Below, in pieces: positions 1-14,890 of a DNA stretch of 64,000 nucleotides; positions within the stretch are counted from its first letter, which is position 1; each line of letters begins with the position of its first letter. The translations under genes and the position numbers were made by a program. A model generated the notes under the pieces. That model had not been told where the DNA came from. It did no database searches and worked only from the letters and a program-made list of their open reading frames with translations. This DNA is from Rhodamnia argentea (Eukaryota > Streptophyta > Magnoliopsida > Myrtales > Myrtaceae), in the NCBI RefSeq assembly GCF_020921035.1, contig NC_063155.1, positions 23,615,294-23,679,293 of the forward strand, in the 5' to 3' direction.

Positions 1-776
1 TTCCTATTAAGTGATACCCAACTTATATCGAACGCAACAAAAAAAAGTAACACCCAACATGTGGTTTTTCTTTATCGGTTACGCTCTACTCAAAAGTACT
101 CGTTTATACTGAAAAAACAGCTGCATAGACAATGAGTGATAGGTGATCCCACCAAAGACACAGCAATTTTGAATACCTCCAAAAATATTGGCTGAGAGCA
201 AGTTCAATGTATCTCAAAGACTGTAGTTAGAACAATATTAAGCCTTTTATTCCACTTACCAAGCACACAAGTGAACTCCTACCAAAACCGAGAGGCTTTT
301 AAGAAATTTTATTTCATACATATCAGGACAACTTCTTCTTTATGAGGCCTCTATTTCTATACCAATAAGCTTTCTGAAAATTTCGTATTTCATATTCTAC
401 TTTACTAATCATCTGTTTCTGTCCTCCTTCCATTTGCCACAGTTTCACCATTCTCCCGCACTTTTTGCAAGTTCGTGTTCCTCTCCACTTAAAGCATGAC
501 AACAACATTTTAGAAACAGACAAAACAGAAACTCATACATATTTTGTACCCAAAATGTTGACAGAGCTGACGATACAGCTCAAAAAAATGCCTATAACCA
601 TTTAAGCCAAACCACACAGCCCAGAAAAGCAAACAGAGGAGCTATCAATTAAGGCCCAACACGAAACTTTTCGAACTATAACAAAACAATTAACAAATTT
701 ATATCAGACCAAAAACCCGATGTAGCAAACGAAGAAAGCTTCTTGCAAGGATCATGAAACCAACTATAAGTAAGGC
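1..776. other. Flank downstream of the PUF gene
   Basis: AT-rich stretch without a convincing gene. The part next to the PUF gene is probably its 3' untranslated region. One minus-strand open frame at 323-523 has no recognisable domain. I searched this stretch for the missing C-terminal PUF exon and did not find it. Confidence 0.5.
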
Positions 777-4136
<3,360 letters not shown>

Positions 4137-5345
4137 TTGCAGCTTCACAAAGTCCGAAAATTCCTTTGCAGCAAATGCAGAGATTTACAAGCAAGCGAGA
4201 GCATCCATGAAGAGAGCTACAATGAACCAAATTTTGATTGTTAAAAGGAAATCCTAATACCATACAAAATCAGTAACAAAGCGAGTTACACTAGCAGCCA
4301 CAAAGTTGCCAGCTAGTGCAGCTGGTAGAAGTCCTTTGCAGTTGCTGCCAAAGTTCTACTGGGATTGACGATTTCAAAATCGAAGTGCTACAGCAATTTA
4401 GTAGCCCAGCGTTGAACAAATCAATTTCAATAACTAAGAGACGTGTGAGTTCGATGCAGGAAATAACTAGAGACACATTAGGATTCAAATTCACGAAACT
4501 CAGAACAACACTGTCACTTAGAATGAAAAAACAAGAAAGATGATGGCAAAGCTCTTACGCAAAATCTGACTACTCCTAAATTTTTTGTAATACAGAAAAG
4601 AAGAATCACCATTTTCAAATAATCACGCCTTTCTGTCGTTTCTCCAATGCAGTGAGGAGTCTTGACAAGAAGAAAATATAAAAAAAAAAAATACTAGTCG
4701 TCGTATTAGCTGACACTGAAACAAAGAATTAAGGGAAAATTCAACATAAACCAAAGCAGGACTAATCAGGCAACCATCCGTCAAATCCAACAAAGACAAA
4801 ATCGAAGGAATATAAAAGCCAAACCCCCCCCCCAAGTGAATAATCGAGCCAATAAAGCACGCCAACCCAGAATTACATTAAAATCATCAGACTGATCAAC
4901 ACAAATCGCAGAACATTCTCTCCTCGATTTTTACGTCCAGTGTGCCGAAAAAAAAAAACATAAATTAAACGGGCAACTCAGACCCCACATTTGGCCTCTC
5001 CACATAACATCAACCGACAGAATATGCTAAAACCCCCACAAAACATCGATGATCAGGTCACGATTGCACAAGAAACTGTGATCCTCGCATTGCCAGAGCA
5101 GAGACACAATCCAAAACCAGAAGGGTGTCGCCAAAACACGAAAACAAAATCAAAAAGCCACCGAAAACAACAATGCAGATACAATCGCAGTCGTTCGGGT
5201 CGATACGCGTGGGAATCAGTGAAGGCGTACCGGTTTTAAAGAGGAGGTGATTCCAACATTATGAAAAGACGCATATTTCTTTTTTTCTTTTCCAGTTCTT
5301 TTTCCCCCCCGGTAGAGAAATCCTGAAGAAGACGAAGGGTTTTCT
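4137..5345 (-). promoter_or_regulatory. PUF 5' UTR region
   Basis: Gene-free stretch between the PUF start codon and its likely TATA box. It probably holds the 5' UTR, perhaps with an intron: an AG|GT-like donor lies near 5230. Several poly-A runs (4679, 4950) and a C8 run (4826) are present. The exact leader structure cannot be read from sequence alone. Confidence 0.4.
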
Positions 5346-5348
5346 TGC

Positions 5349-5357
5349 GGTATATAG
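5349..5357 (-). promoter_or_regulatory. TATA box of the PUF gene
   Basis: The minus strand reads CTCTCTATATACCG, followed about 30 bp downstream by a pyrimidine-rich leader (AACCCTTCGTCTTCTTC), which is typical of plant core promoters. This places transcription start near 5320. A (CT)n tract lies upstream at about 5680-5706. Confidence 0.5.
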
Positions 5358-5773
5358 AGAGAGGAAAACGCAAAGAGAGTGCAAAAGTGATGCTGGTAAG
5401 GCGGCGTGGGGAGAGTTTCCTTAAAAGAGCGAATTTTAAAGGAGAGGAAAAACAAACCACAAAAAAAAAAAAAAAGATTTTTTCAGCGAAGATTGCGAGA
5501 GAGAAAATGGCGAGTGTGTGCGCGAGTGTGTGTGCGAGTCACTGGCGCGTTGCGATGAATCGCAAAAAAATCACCAGAAAAAATCAAACCTTTATGCGAA
5601 AAAAAAATGACCATCATCAATCTCATGCATGGGATGGTGTTGGGGCATGTTTTGTTTCTGTGCCTTCTTGCTGTTGGGTCCCCTCTCTCTCTCTCTCTCT
5701 CTCTCTCCTCTGTTTGGTTTGGTGGGCTTTTTCGACTATTTTAATGTTTCCTTCTCATGGAATGGTCGAAGCT

Positions 5774-5833
5774 AATAACCGGTCTTGTTCATGACCAAAA
5801 AAAAAAAAAAAAAAAAAAATAACCGGTCTTGTT
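5774..5833 (+). mobile_element. 28-bp GACC(A)21 insertion with 16-bp duplication
   Basis: The 16-mer AATAACCGGTCTTGTT occurs at 5774-5789 and again, without a mismatch, at 5818-5833. Between them lie only CATGACC and an A run. A poly-A-tailed insert with a long target duplication is the hallmark of target-primed reverse transcription, here with almost total 5' truncation. Confidence 0.6.
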
Positions 5834-5937
5834 TATTATATTCGTTCTTGTAGGGATAAGGGACGTAAAGTAATTTCTTAATGCCACGCATTCATTCCAG
5901 GAAGGTGCGTTTATTCTTCTTCTACGATTTGAAATTC

Positions 5938-6130
5938 TACGATTGGCCAAGTGATTAGACGTTTAATCTGGATGCAGCGACTTCCGAATCCATGATAAAA
6001 GATGAAAAAAAAGTTTAAAATCGAGATAAGATAATATCTCATAGCACGTAAATCCTACATTTGAATCTCAATCGGTGATACTAGTAAGGAATTGAATGTT
6101 ATCTCGTCCCATGTAAGATTCTTCCTTCAA
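5938..6130 (+). mobile_element. Possible tRNA-derived SINE
   Basis: ATTGGCCAAGTGATTAGACG fits a polymerase III A box (TRGCNNAGTGG), and about 35 bp on, GACTTCCGAATCC resembles a B box (GGTTCGANTCC). The spacing is that of a tRNA. There is no intact cloverleaf, so this is not a tRNA gene. End points are estimated. Confidence 0.3.
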
Positions 6131-6539
6131 TTTTTCCTCGTCCTCTTGTAATTATTCTATTTATCGTTATAATTCATTTGAGCTATTTATTCCCTCGAGT
6201 TGTCACGTTAATGGAGAATAAGCCAGAAAAAGACGGAATATAAAGATTTTATTATCTGAATTGGACTGAAATATTATGAAGTGGAAACGGTATGGACCCT
6301 TCGTACTCAAATGCTACTCGATTAACTAACTATTCATTTTTCTCAATTTCCTAACTCTAGAGAGTGCAAGTGTTGGTCTAACCCCAGACGAGTCTTGATA
6401 GGATTTGGCCGGAACGAATGATTTAATTGGACCTAACTTATTTTTTGTTCCTTTTTCTGTCTGTGGTTTTTTTTTTTTTTTTTTGGGGGCAAGGCCTAAC
6501 TAGACACTAAGCTCGACCTCCTTTTAGACTCCACAGAAG

Positions 6540-6583
6540 TTACATTTAGTGTTTTGACCAAAAAAAAAAATTACCTTTCGTGT
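6540..6583 (+). mobile_element. 18-bp GACC(A)11 insertion with decayed duplication
   Basis: TTACATTTAGTGT (6540-6552) and TTACCTTTCGTGT (6571-6583) match at 11 of 13 positions. They flank TTTGACC plus an A run, the same form as at 5774. Confidence 0.4.
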
Positions 6584-7546
6584 ACTTTACAAGCTCTTTT
6601 TTTTAAAACAATGACTAATTGATACACGTTACAATTGCCCTTCGGCAAAAATGGCAAAACAAAGTTACCATAATTAAGGGCGAGCGAGAAACCAATAATT
6701 GGACTTGGCAAGATAAGTTTAAGAGCATGGAGAAATTATATCAAATTAGATTTATTGCCAATCAATCTATAAAAGAGATACCTATCCCGATGCCGAGACT
6801 ATCCGTATCTTGTACTGTTGTGTCTCATGAAAATAGCAAATTAGATAAACACCTTAGTCGAATTCGAGCTAGCAAGGTTTTCGGATATGTTCTTCTTGTT
6901 CTTTATCATACTATAATTTTGAATTCGAATATATTCTCATCGTATTCAAATTGTCCTTTTGGATGACAAAGTCTTTTGGATCCGATAACGCTAATGCGCC
7001 GTGTAATTCCATACTTTATTGAACTTGTTATGTAACTCCTTCGAATTTCTAGGAGAGTAATGAATATTTTCATCAATCAATGAGAAAATGGAAGTGGAGG
7101 TACCCTTAAATGTTTCGACTCAAGTTTCAAGCAGTCAAAAGGTATTATATTTTGTGCTTGAGGAAAAAAAAAATTCCACAACTCTAATCCTCCTACTAAC
7201 TAATCATACTTAAAAAGGAAAATACAATTAGAGAAATTCGAAGGGTCAATTATCCAATTCTCAACAAATAACAAATTGAGTGGAACCACGACATGCACTC
7301 AACGACTAATCCGCCTAGTCCAAATCTAAACCAACGATGACAGACGATTTCGCCGTTGCGACCCTGGTTTTAGCATTTGCGATGTGATTGAAGTTGATTG
7401 GAGAAACCTCCTAAGCTCTTCTTAACCAAATTAATGAATTTAAAAAAGAAAATTAAGGAATGAATTTAATGATCCCTCAAATCCAATTACTTATATTTGG
7501 CGAAATATAGGAAAAAAATCCATTTGTTTGTCACCTTTAGTTTCAA

Positions 7547-8284
7547 AAATGCTGGGAAAATTTACCAAAATATCCTTAACATATTGCAATTATGCCAATT
7601 TAGTCCTAAACTTTTGCATATGCTGGTTCAATCCTAGACCTTTTGTATTTCTATTATTTTAGTCCATTGAGCCAATTTTGGCCAAAAATTGATGTCATTG
7701 TGCTGTCGGCATTGACGTGGCATTTTTCAATAATATTTTAACACTTTTTTATTTTTATGTTTTTGCCAATTCAGTACCAAATGTTTGCATTTGTGTCAAT
7801 CTAGTCCATTCAACCAATTTTGGCGGAAATCGATGACGTGGCCCTAACTAGTAATCTTTTAGAATTTCTATATAATCTTTTTTCTTTTCTTTTTTCTATA
7901 TATATTTAATCCCCACCCCCGGCGACGCGTGAGTGTCACGAGCCGAGAGACAAAGAGAAAATGCTTTTTATTATTGTTCAAGTGTTGAATGAAACAAATG
8001 ATGGGAAGAGCTTCCCCATTTATACAAGAGGACCTCTCTTTACGACGGTTGATCGATGCTTTGATCTAGTGGTTAAAACTGCAGTTTCCCTTCTACCAAC
8101 TATCGACATTAAAGATGAGAATTCTATAACACAACCTCCCCGTTGCTAGGCAAGGCCATGTCAGCAATTTCTGATCAAAATTGATTAGGATATGCTGAAT
8201 TGGAATAAATACAAAATGTTTAGAACTGAATTGGCATAATCATAACAAATTTGAGACTTTTTGGTAATTTTCCCCGAAATGCTG
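7547..8284. mobile_element. MULE-like element with long terminal inverted repeats
   Basis: The left end (GGAAAATTTACCAAAA) and the reverse complement of the right end (GGGGAAAATTACCAAAAA) match. The similarity continues inward for roughly 150 bp with gaps, including the CCAATTTAGTCCTAAAC and AAATTG(A/C)TG(A/T)CAT blocks. AAATGCTG flanks both ends (7547-7554 and 8277-8284), fitting the 8-9 bp duplications of Mutator-like elements. The core (about 7880-8145) has a C-rich patch and no transposase, so the element is non-autonomous. Confidence 0.6.
8060..8130 (+). mobile_element. Possible SINE fragment inside the MULE-like core
   Basis: TTTGATCTAGTGGTTAAAAC resembles a pol III A box and lies in the element core. 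A B box is weak (CTATCGACATT). Could equally be chance. Confidence 0.2.
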
Positions 8285-10327
8285 ACATTCGCCGCTCTCT
8301 TTTTAGTTTGACTAGAGAAATTCCCAACGGAAGCGAAGAGAGATGATCCGACCCTGTATTTTTAAACTAAAACCACATACATCCGAAGATGAAGAAGAAT
8401 CAAACTTTGACTCTGACCTTGCCGTAAAAATCTCTGACCAGAACAAAAATAACTAAACCTTTACACTCTGGACTGACTCGACCATTGACTTACTTTTGGG
8501 TCCTTTTCTCCACCGTCGCAAAGACTCGTACAAATGGATCGCGGACGCCCGGCTCCGGATGGACCGTGATCACCTCCGTATCGAGAAAGAAAGTGTTTTT
8601 TGGATTGGCTTAGTGGTCAAGAAACCCGCTTGCGCGTGTGGACCTTAACCCGTAAGAAATCGAACTGTTCACTTTGCTATAGCTGCATATGACTTTCGCG
8701 TGTCGACCCCCCCCCAATCGGACTTAACGTTCGTGCCTTACCTAATCCGCCAGGCTAATGCGATACTACGTGGCTTTCTATGATGAGCTTCTTATGCTGA
8801 GAAAGAAGGCATACAAGGCGAAGTCGACCCGATCCCAAGTGCGCCACAACTCTCAAGGGGTCTCTCCAATGTCGATATTCGTGCAAATTTGTGCCATTTG
8901 TTTGACGGAATATTATTTCGTAAAATTTGTTTTTCGACATTTCTGTGCTTGGATGACAAATAACTAATCGATTTACGAAAATTACTTTTCATGGATTGAA
9001 AATACGAAGTTTAGATTGGAGAAAAAATGTATTTCCCTTCTAGTAAGAAGGAAAATCACTTTTCCAAAACAATCAAACAAATAAAAATTAAATATTTTTC
9101 TAAAAAAATGATTTTCATTGGAAACTATTTTCCTTTATATTGAAGTGGTTCGGTGAGGTGCGTTTGTTTCAAAGAAATTTCATGATAAAGGAAAATGTTT
9201 TTCAAGAAATCATATTCCAAGAAAACATTTTCCTCTTTTCAGGTTTGAGAATCCATTTTCTTGACTTTAAGCATGCATATTTTCATTGATCGCAAGTGAT
9301 TTTTCATTGACTGATTATTTTTAACAAACTAAACGTGTGAAAATTTAAAAAACTAAATTGTGAAAAACACTATTGACTGATATTTCCAGTAAATCAAATA
9401 CGTGAAAATTTGAAAAATTAATTCCGGAAAAAAACCTTACCTTGCTTTTTCTTGCGTTTTTGAATCGATACGGCATAAAGTTGGTTCCAATTGGCAATGC
9501 GCCCTTGGCCACGTGGACGGCTCTTCGCCGATGCACTACATTTCCGATGCCAAGTCAAGGCCCAAGTCGTGCAACGACTAATCCCCTCGTCTTTTATTTT
9601 TGGTGGACCAATAGGTTTGGACCCTTCTTCCTTTTTTCGGCGACCTCCCTCGGAGGGTTACCGAGAGAAATCTGTTACCGGTCAATTTCGTTCTGAGAAT
9701 TACGCCGAAGTTGTGTCCATTTGGACATTACTGCAAGACAGCGACATTCTGATTCTTCTTCTCGGGGGGTGGCAGGGGAGGAGGGCCCTTTCTTTCTACT
9801 TGTCGCCTTCTGACATGGCAGGACACCGCCACGATCTTGCCAAGAAATTAACATCGTACGGTGCAGGTCTACAGTTACTATGCACCGTCCCTCCACGCAA
9901 TAGAAACAACAGCTAAACCCAGTACAAAACACATGGACGGTATCCATATCTTTGCCACCTTCCACCAGCCCGACAGGCTTTCAGACTTCCTCAGGGCATG
10001 AGTAGATCACGTATGGACCTCATACATACTTTGCGACCAAGGACGTGGAATCTATCCTCCAGCATGCGTGATGAGATTGGCGTTGAATGAGAGAAAATAA
10101 CTCAAGAAAAAAGATTTCCCTCCCAACAGAGTCCAAAAATTGTTGCAAGCATACATTTATGTCGCACAATTGCGCACTACCCGCAACACTAGCTTTAGCC
10201 TAGTCGCATTATCAATCTGACTTAATTTACAAAAATAAGGGGAAGAAAAGAAGCCGAGCCGCCATTGCCGTCAATGTACTTCCGAAAGAAGGTAGAGATT
10301 TATTTTCTCTCTCTATCCTCAAATCCC
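8285..10327. other. Intergenic, no gene seen
   Basis: Contains a SINE-like piece near 8595 and an AT-rich fold-back area (about 9030-9240) with repeated GGAAAATGATTTTC-type blocks and GCGTTTGTTTC, a motif of short non-autonomous DNA transposons. A similar block recurs near 24680-24830. Open frames at 9442-9965 on both strands show no domain and no splice support. Confidence 0.45.
8595..8740 (+). mobile_element. Possible tRNA-derived SINE
   Basis: GGATTGGCTTAGTGGTCAAG is a good A-box match and AAGAAATCGAACTG about 45 bp later a weak B-box match. The adjoining C9 run and low complexity hinder setting the ends. Confidence 0.3.
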
Positions 10328-12218
10328 TCAGTATCCGTAACCTGGGACAGCAGTTAAATGAAAGACAATCGTCAGCTTAGCATGCATGCATACGAGTCAC
10401 GAAAGCAAGAAATATCATCTCACGACCACATGGCCATCCCATTTGAAGTTTCGGAAGGGAAATTTACCTGAGTTGTCCATGGGATTGCCAGCCGGAATTG
10501 GTTCAGGCTCCTTGATCTCAACAACTACACAATCTGACATCAAGAACGTTTTTGCCACAGAAGCAGCATGCTCCAAGCAACACCGAACCACCTGATCAGA
10601 AAAATCAGATTTAAGTCAACCCTATATCAGCAGAGAGAGCTACAATATCTTCCAGTAGCAGCCTTAGCACAGGGAAAGACGGGAAGAACAAAGGCTTATT
10701 GGTTCTCCCATACGGCCATCGAGAAACAGATCATATCGGGTTTCACATTCTCTGAAAAATCATACACAGTCCAGTTACCTCACAAGTTCAGAGTTCAAAT
10801 GTCACTGGCATCAAGGCTACACATAATAACATTAGTTATTGCAAAATTACACACGCATAACCAATTCTCATAGCTAACAGTTCATTCCAGAACTAGCTCT
10901 ATGTACACTACCAGGTTTATGACCAGCTGCCAATTTCCTCAAGAGGCAATAACCAGGGAAGTAAGCATCGATGAAAAATGGACATCCCAACAGCAGCTCA
11001 TTATTCCTACTTTTTCACTCCAAATGACATGGAACACTAGAGCTCACCTTAGTGGGATCGATGATTCCAGCAGCCATTAAATCTTCATATTTGCCAGTTG
11101 CAGCATTATATCCGTACTTAGGATTGTCGCTTGAGAGAATCTGGGTAAGATTACAGACGGGTAATCAGAATCAACCACAAACGAGGCTAAACAATTGTAG
11201 CTATGAACTAGTGGCAGAACTTACCTTCTCACTGACCACACTTCCATTAACACCAGCATTTTTGGCTATCAACTTCAGAGGGTAACTCAAAGCTCGCTTA
11301 ACAATGTCTGCCCCAACCTATGATCAACCAGGATAATTCGGATCAAAAACCTATTCCGCTGTGAGCTTATCTACAAGATGACTAAATAGCAAACATACTC
11401 AAAGGAGGCTAGGAGGTTTTAAGTTTAAAATTTGTTGTTGATTCTGTGCCAAAGGCATTATAAGGAAAGTATTCATTCTGAAATGAAAATGAAAACACAA
11501 AACTTGAAAACTTTTCAGAAAACAAACAGGCCCTAGATGGATTCCATATTATTCCTTCCAGGAACAGAAACTGCATATGGACCAAGTAGAGACTTTAATC
11601 ATAACTACACGCTCCAGATGTGAACATAAAAGTTTACCTTTTCTTCATCATTGTCAAGCGTGTCCTTGATGGCATCAACCTTGGATGCAAGTCTCAGCAA
11701 AGTGCAGCCGCCACCAACAACAATTCCCTCCTCAACAGCAGCCTGATAACCAAAAGCGGTGCACTCAGCATTTTGTTTAATAGTCCATTGGTAACTCATA
11801 ACAGACAAGTATACTTGGCTAATAATATAAATTTCAAGAGAGAACTTCTGCAGAAATAACTGATAACATACAAGTGGACTTGGCTAGTAACATAAATTTC
11901 ACGAGACAACTTCTGCAGAACATGCAAATTACCTTCGTAGCATTGAGTGCATCTTCAACTCTCAACTTCTTTTCTTTTAGCTCTGTCTCGGTTTGTGCCC
12001 CAACCTACAAAGCCAAAAACCAAATCAATATACACAGTAAAAGACCACGTATAAAGCTCAATGGTAAACTAACGTTTACCTGTATGACAGCAACACCACC
12101 AGAGAGTTTTGCAATCCTTTCATTGAGCTTGTCTTTCTCATACTCTTGCTCCGCAACCTACGAAAAGTAAGATGCACGTATGCATCAGTGCCTGCCTGCC
12201 TTAGTGTGTATGTGACTG

Positions 12219-12258
<40 letters not shown>

Positions 12259-14023
12259 GGATAAGATTCCTAATCTGAGCGACCCTTTTATTCACTGCAT
12301 CCTGCGTGCTTCCATCGCCAACAATTGTAGTTGTGTCCTTTGTAAGCACCACCTTTGAAGCATGTCCTAGCACCTCCTTGTCAGCTTTATCTAGGCTAAG
12401 GCCCACCTCCTCTCTAATGACAGTCCCTGCAGGGAGGTTCAAGCACATCAGCCATAATAAAGGAAAAGAATTGGTAGAGAAGCTCCAATGCCACACACAC
12501 AGGCCAATTAAATCGGGATAAGGGCCCAGAAAGATGCATACCTCCCGTCAATATAGCAATGTCATCAAGGTACTGACTTTTGCGCTCTCCAAATCCAGGA
12601 GCTTTAATGGCAGCAATCTTCAAAGCTCCTCTCAGTTTGTTCACGACAAGAGTTGCCAAAGCTTCCTGTTCAATGTCTTCTGCAACGAGCAAGATGGGGT
12701 AACCACCTCTAATGGCATCTTCCAAGACATTAATCAGATCCCTTGCATTTGTTATCTTTTTATCAACAAGAAGCAACTGCACAAATATAAACAATTTGAG
12801 GGAAAAGCAGACACTGTATGACTTGTAAGATAAAATTAGGTGAAATAGAACAAGTATTCACACCAAGCAACACACACCTTGCAATTCTCATACTCAACAG
12901 CCATTTTCTCACTATCAGTCACAAAATAGGGCGAGATGTAACCGCGGTCAAACTGCATTCCTTCAACAACGTAAAGGCTGTTCTCAGCACTTTTTCCCTC
13001 TTCAAGAGTCACAACACCCTTCCGACCCACTTTACTCAAGGCTTCAGCTATCATATTTCCAACTTCATAGTTGTTTCCTGCACTAACAGCCGCAACATCT
13101 GCCAATTCACTATCCTCAACCTCCTTTGATATCGATTTCAACTCACCCACGAGAGCCTTGGTTGTTTTCTCAATGCCTCGAGTTATGAGGACAGGGTTTG
13201 CACCTGCAGCAACCACCTTGACACCTTCAGCGATAAGACCCTGTGCGAGAACAACTGATGTTGTTGTACCATCACCAGCCAAGTCATTGGTCTTTGAAGC
13301 AGCCTGCCTCACTAGTTTGGCACCGATGTTTTCAACGGGATCTTCTAGCTCAACCTGAGGGGAGAATCCAAAAGTTAGGAAGTTTCACAGTGCTGCAACA
13401 TGAAAGTACTTTAAAATACATTCAGAGAGGTCATCGTGTAAAATATTAACGAAATTAGTTGCAATCCGGTTCAGATGCTTATGATAGATCGACAATAACC
13501 AAGATACTTATAAAATCTTTTCAGATAACATCACTTCGAATTAGGCTAAAGACAAATTATTGTTCAGATACCTCTTTCGCCACTGTGACGCCGTCATTAA
13601 CAATTTTTGGGGAACCATACTTGCTCTCCAGGACAACATTTCTTCCCTTCGGACCAAGAGTAACCCCAACTAAATCCGCAAGCTTGTTTACTCCAGTCTG
13701 AGAAGAAAGACAAATGAGAGCATTGACATATCTGAAGCAAGCCTATCACAATTCAGAAAACTTATAAATACTCAAAGACTCACTTGCAACTTCTTGATAG
13801 CTGATCCATCCTTATTAAAGTATAAATCCTTTGCCATGGCACAGATTTTGGGCTCCCGTGATTTTCTTAGACTAGCGCTCCGCCTTCTACCAAATGAAGA
13901 GGAAGAAATGGAAGCAACAGAAGACAACTTGTCCAGTGAAGTTGCTAGTTTCTTATCCATTACACAGTTGCCAGGAGCAGGCAAAGAGCCAGCTGAAGAC
14001 ATGGCTGTGAAAGTCAACGCCAT
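10328..14023 (-). CDS. CPN60B: Chaperonin 60 subunit beta, chloroplastic (RuBisCO-binding protein beta)
   Basis: Twelve coding exons (complement of 10328-10341, 10468-10591, 11048-11140, 11225-11317, 11638-11742, 11933-12004, 12080-12157, 12257-12426, 12542-12776, 12878-13354, 13572-13697, 13784-14023) join in frame to 608 residues, close to the roughly 600 known for plant CPN60 beta. Residues 1 to about 55 are Ser- and Arg-rich and fit a chloroplast transit peptide. [23 protein letters not shown] and GDGTTTS (about 149-154) are the group I chaperonin nucleotide-binding motifs; [11 protein letters not shown] lies in the C-terminal equatorial part. With alpha subunits it forms the stromal folding machine that assists Rubisco assembly. 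The last exon is only 14 nt and encodes the end of NSGYGY. Intron 4 of the coding region begins at a (CT)n microsatellite. Every reading frame junction closes, so the gene appears intact. Confidence 0.96.
12222..12253. repeat. (GA)n microsatellite in a CPN60B intron
   Basis: About 16 GA units. On the gene strand they are CT units starting four bases after the 5' splice site (CTG|GTTTCTCTCT). Confidence 0.95.
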
Positions 14024-14890
14024 TTACTCCTTAACGCTGAAACTACAGGACACCAAGTTTAATCTCCGCCGCAACAAGCAAAAATGAATAGCCCCAAAAG
14101 CACAAGAAAACAATTAAAACACTCGCATGTGACAATGCATGAAAACTAATCATGAGCAGATAATTCCAGAGTCTATGGGCAAAGCAACTTTGAGCTGAAA
14201 TCACTTTATATGGGCTCAAAGCAACACAAATTGCATGCCTGGAGTTGAAGACCAGTGCTAGTCTAAGTTCACGACACCTTTAGTATCTTATTTACTCCAT
14301 TCCATCAAGAGGATACTAATGAGGCAAAACCAAAGCAGCGAAGCTACAATCTCAGCAACTCTCATCATCCTAACCAAAAAAATGCAGCTAAGAATAGCTC
14401 CGCAAAATTAACATCCCCACATAATTTAACTAAAAATTTACCAGTTCCTAATGACTCAATGCTTAAACTAAGGCCTTCCAATTTCTGCGCAAAGACGATA
14501 AGCTCCTTCTTCTCTTTCAGGCATTGACCTTGACAGAGGAGACACAACCTAATTTCCCCGAGATAATGCTTCGCCAACCTCTTCAACTACGAGTTCAAAT
14601 ACACATCATGGCAGAAGCTAATGATAGATGGACCTAATGACTACGAAAAGCAACGAAATCCCAGAGAACAAAATGAAACGCCTTCATTTCGTCCATCACG
14701 GAAAGCGCGATTCAAGCCCCGAATCCTAGAAATGGCGGAACTTCGAATGAAGCTTCGCGATAGCAGAACACAGCAAACAAAGGAACGATTGAGAGGGTCG
14801 GCTTATCAGAAGTTACCTCCGACGGCGAAGAGCGGGAGGGAGAGAGCTAGCCCTAGGGTTTAGTGAGGTTTTGGATAAGAGGCGCTTCCA
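14024..14890 (-). promoter_or_regulatory. CPN60B 5' UTR with a leader intron
   Basis: On the gene strand a donor (CGGAG|GTAACTTC) lies at 14816-14817 and an acceptor (TTTCAG|CGTT) at 14037, 13 bases before the ATG. This predicts a leader intron of about 780 bp. Transcription probably starts beyond 14850, in the GA-rich part. Inferred from splice consensus only. Confidence 0.45.

Larger units (their letters stand above)
5834..7546. other. Intergenic, repeat-like, no gene seen
   Basis: AT-rich DNA with short open frames only. It contains a tRNA-related SINE-like piece near 5940, a T run near 6466 and another GACC(A)n insertion near 6553. No protein domain recognised. Confidence 0.5.

Noticed and set aside
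5938-6010. True tRNA gene
   Set aside because: A and B boxes are similar to a tRNA, but no acceptor stem or cloverleaf can be folded.
9442-9965. Long open frames on both strands
   Set aside because: No domain, no codon bias that I could argue for, and both strands open at once, which suggests base composition rather than a gene.
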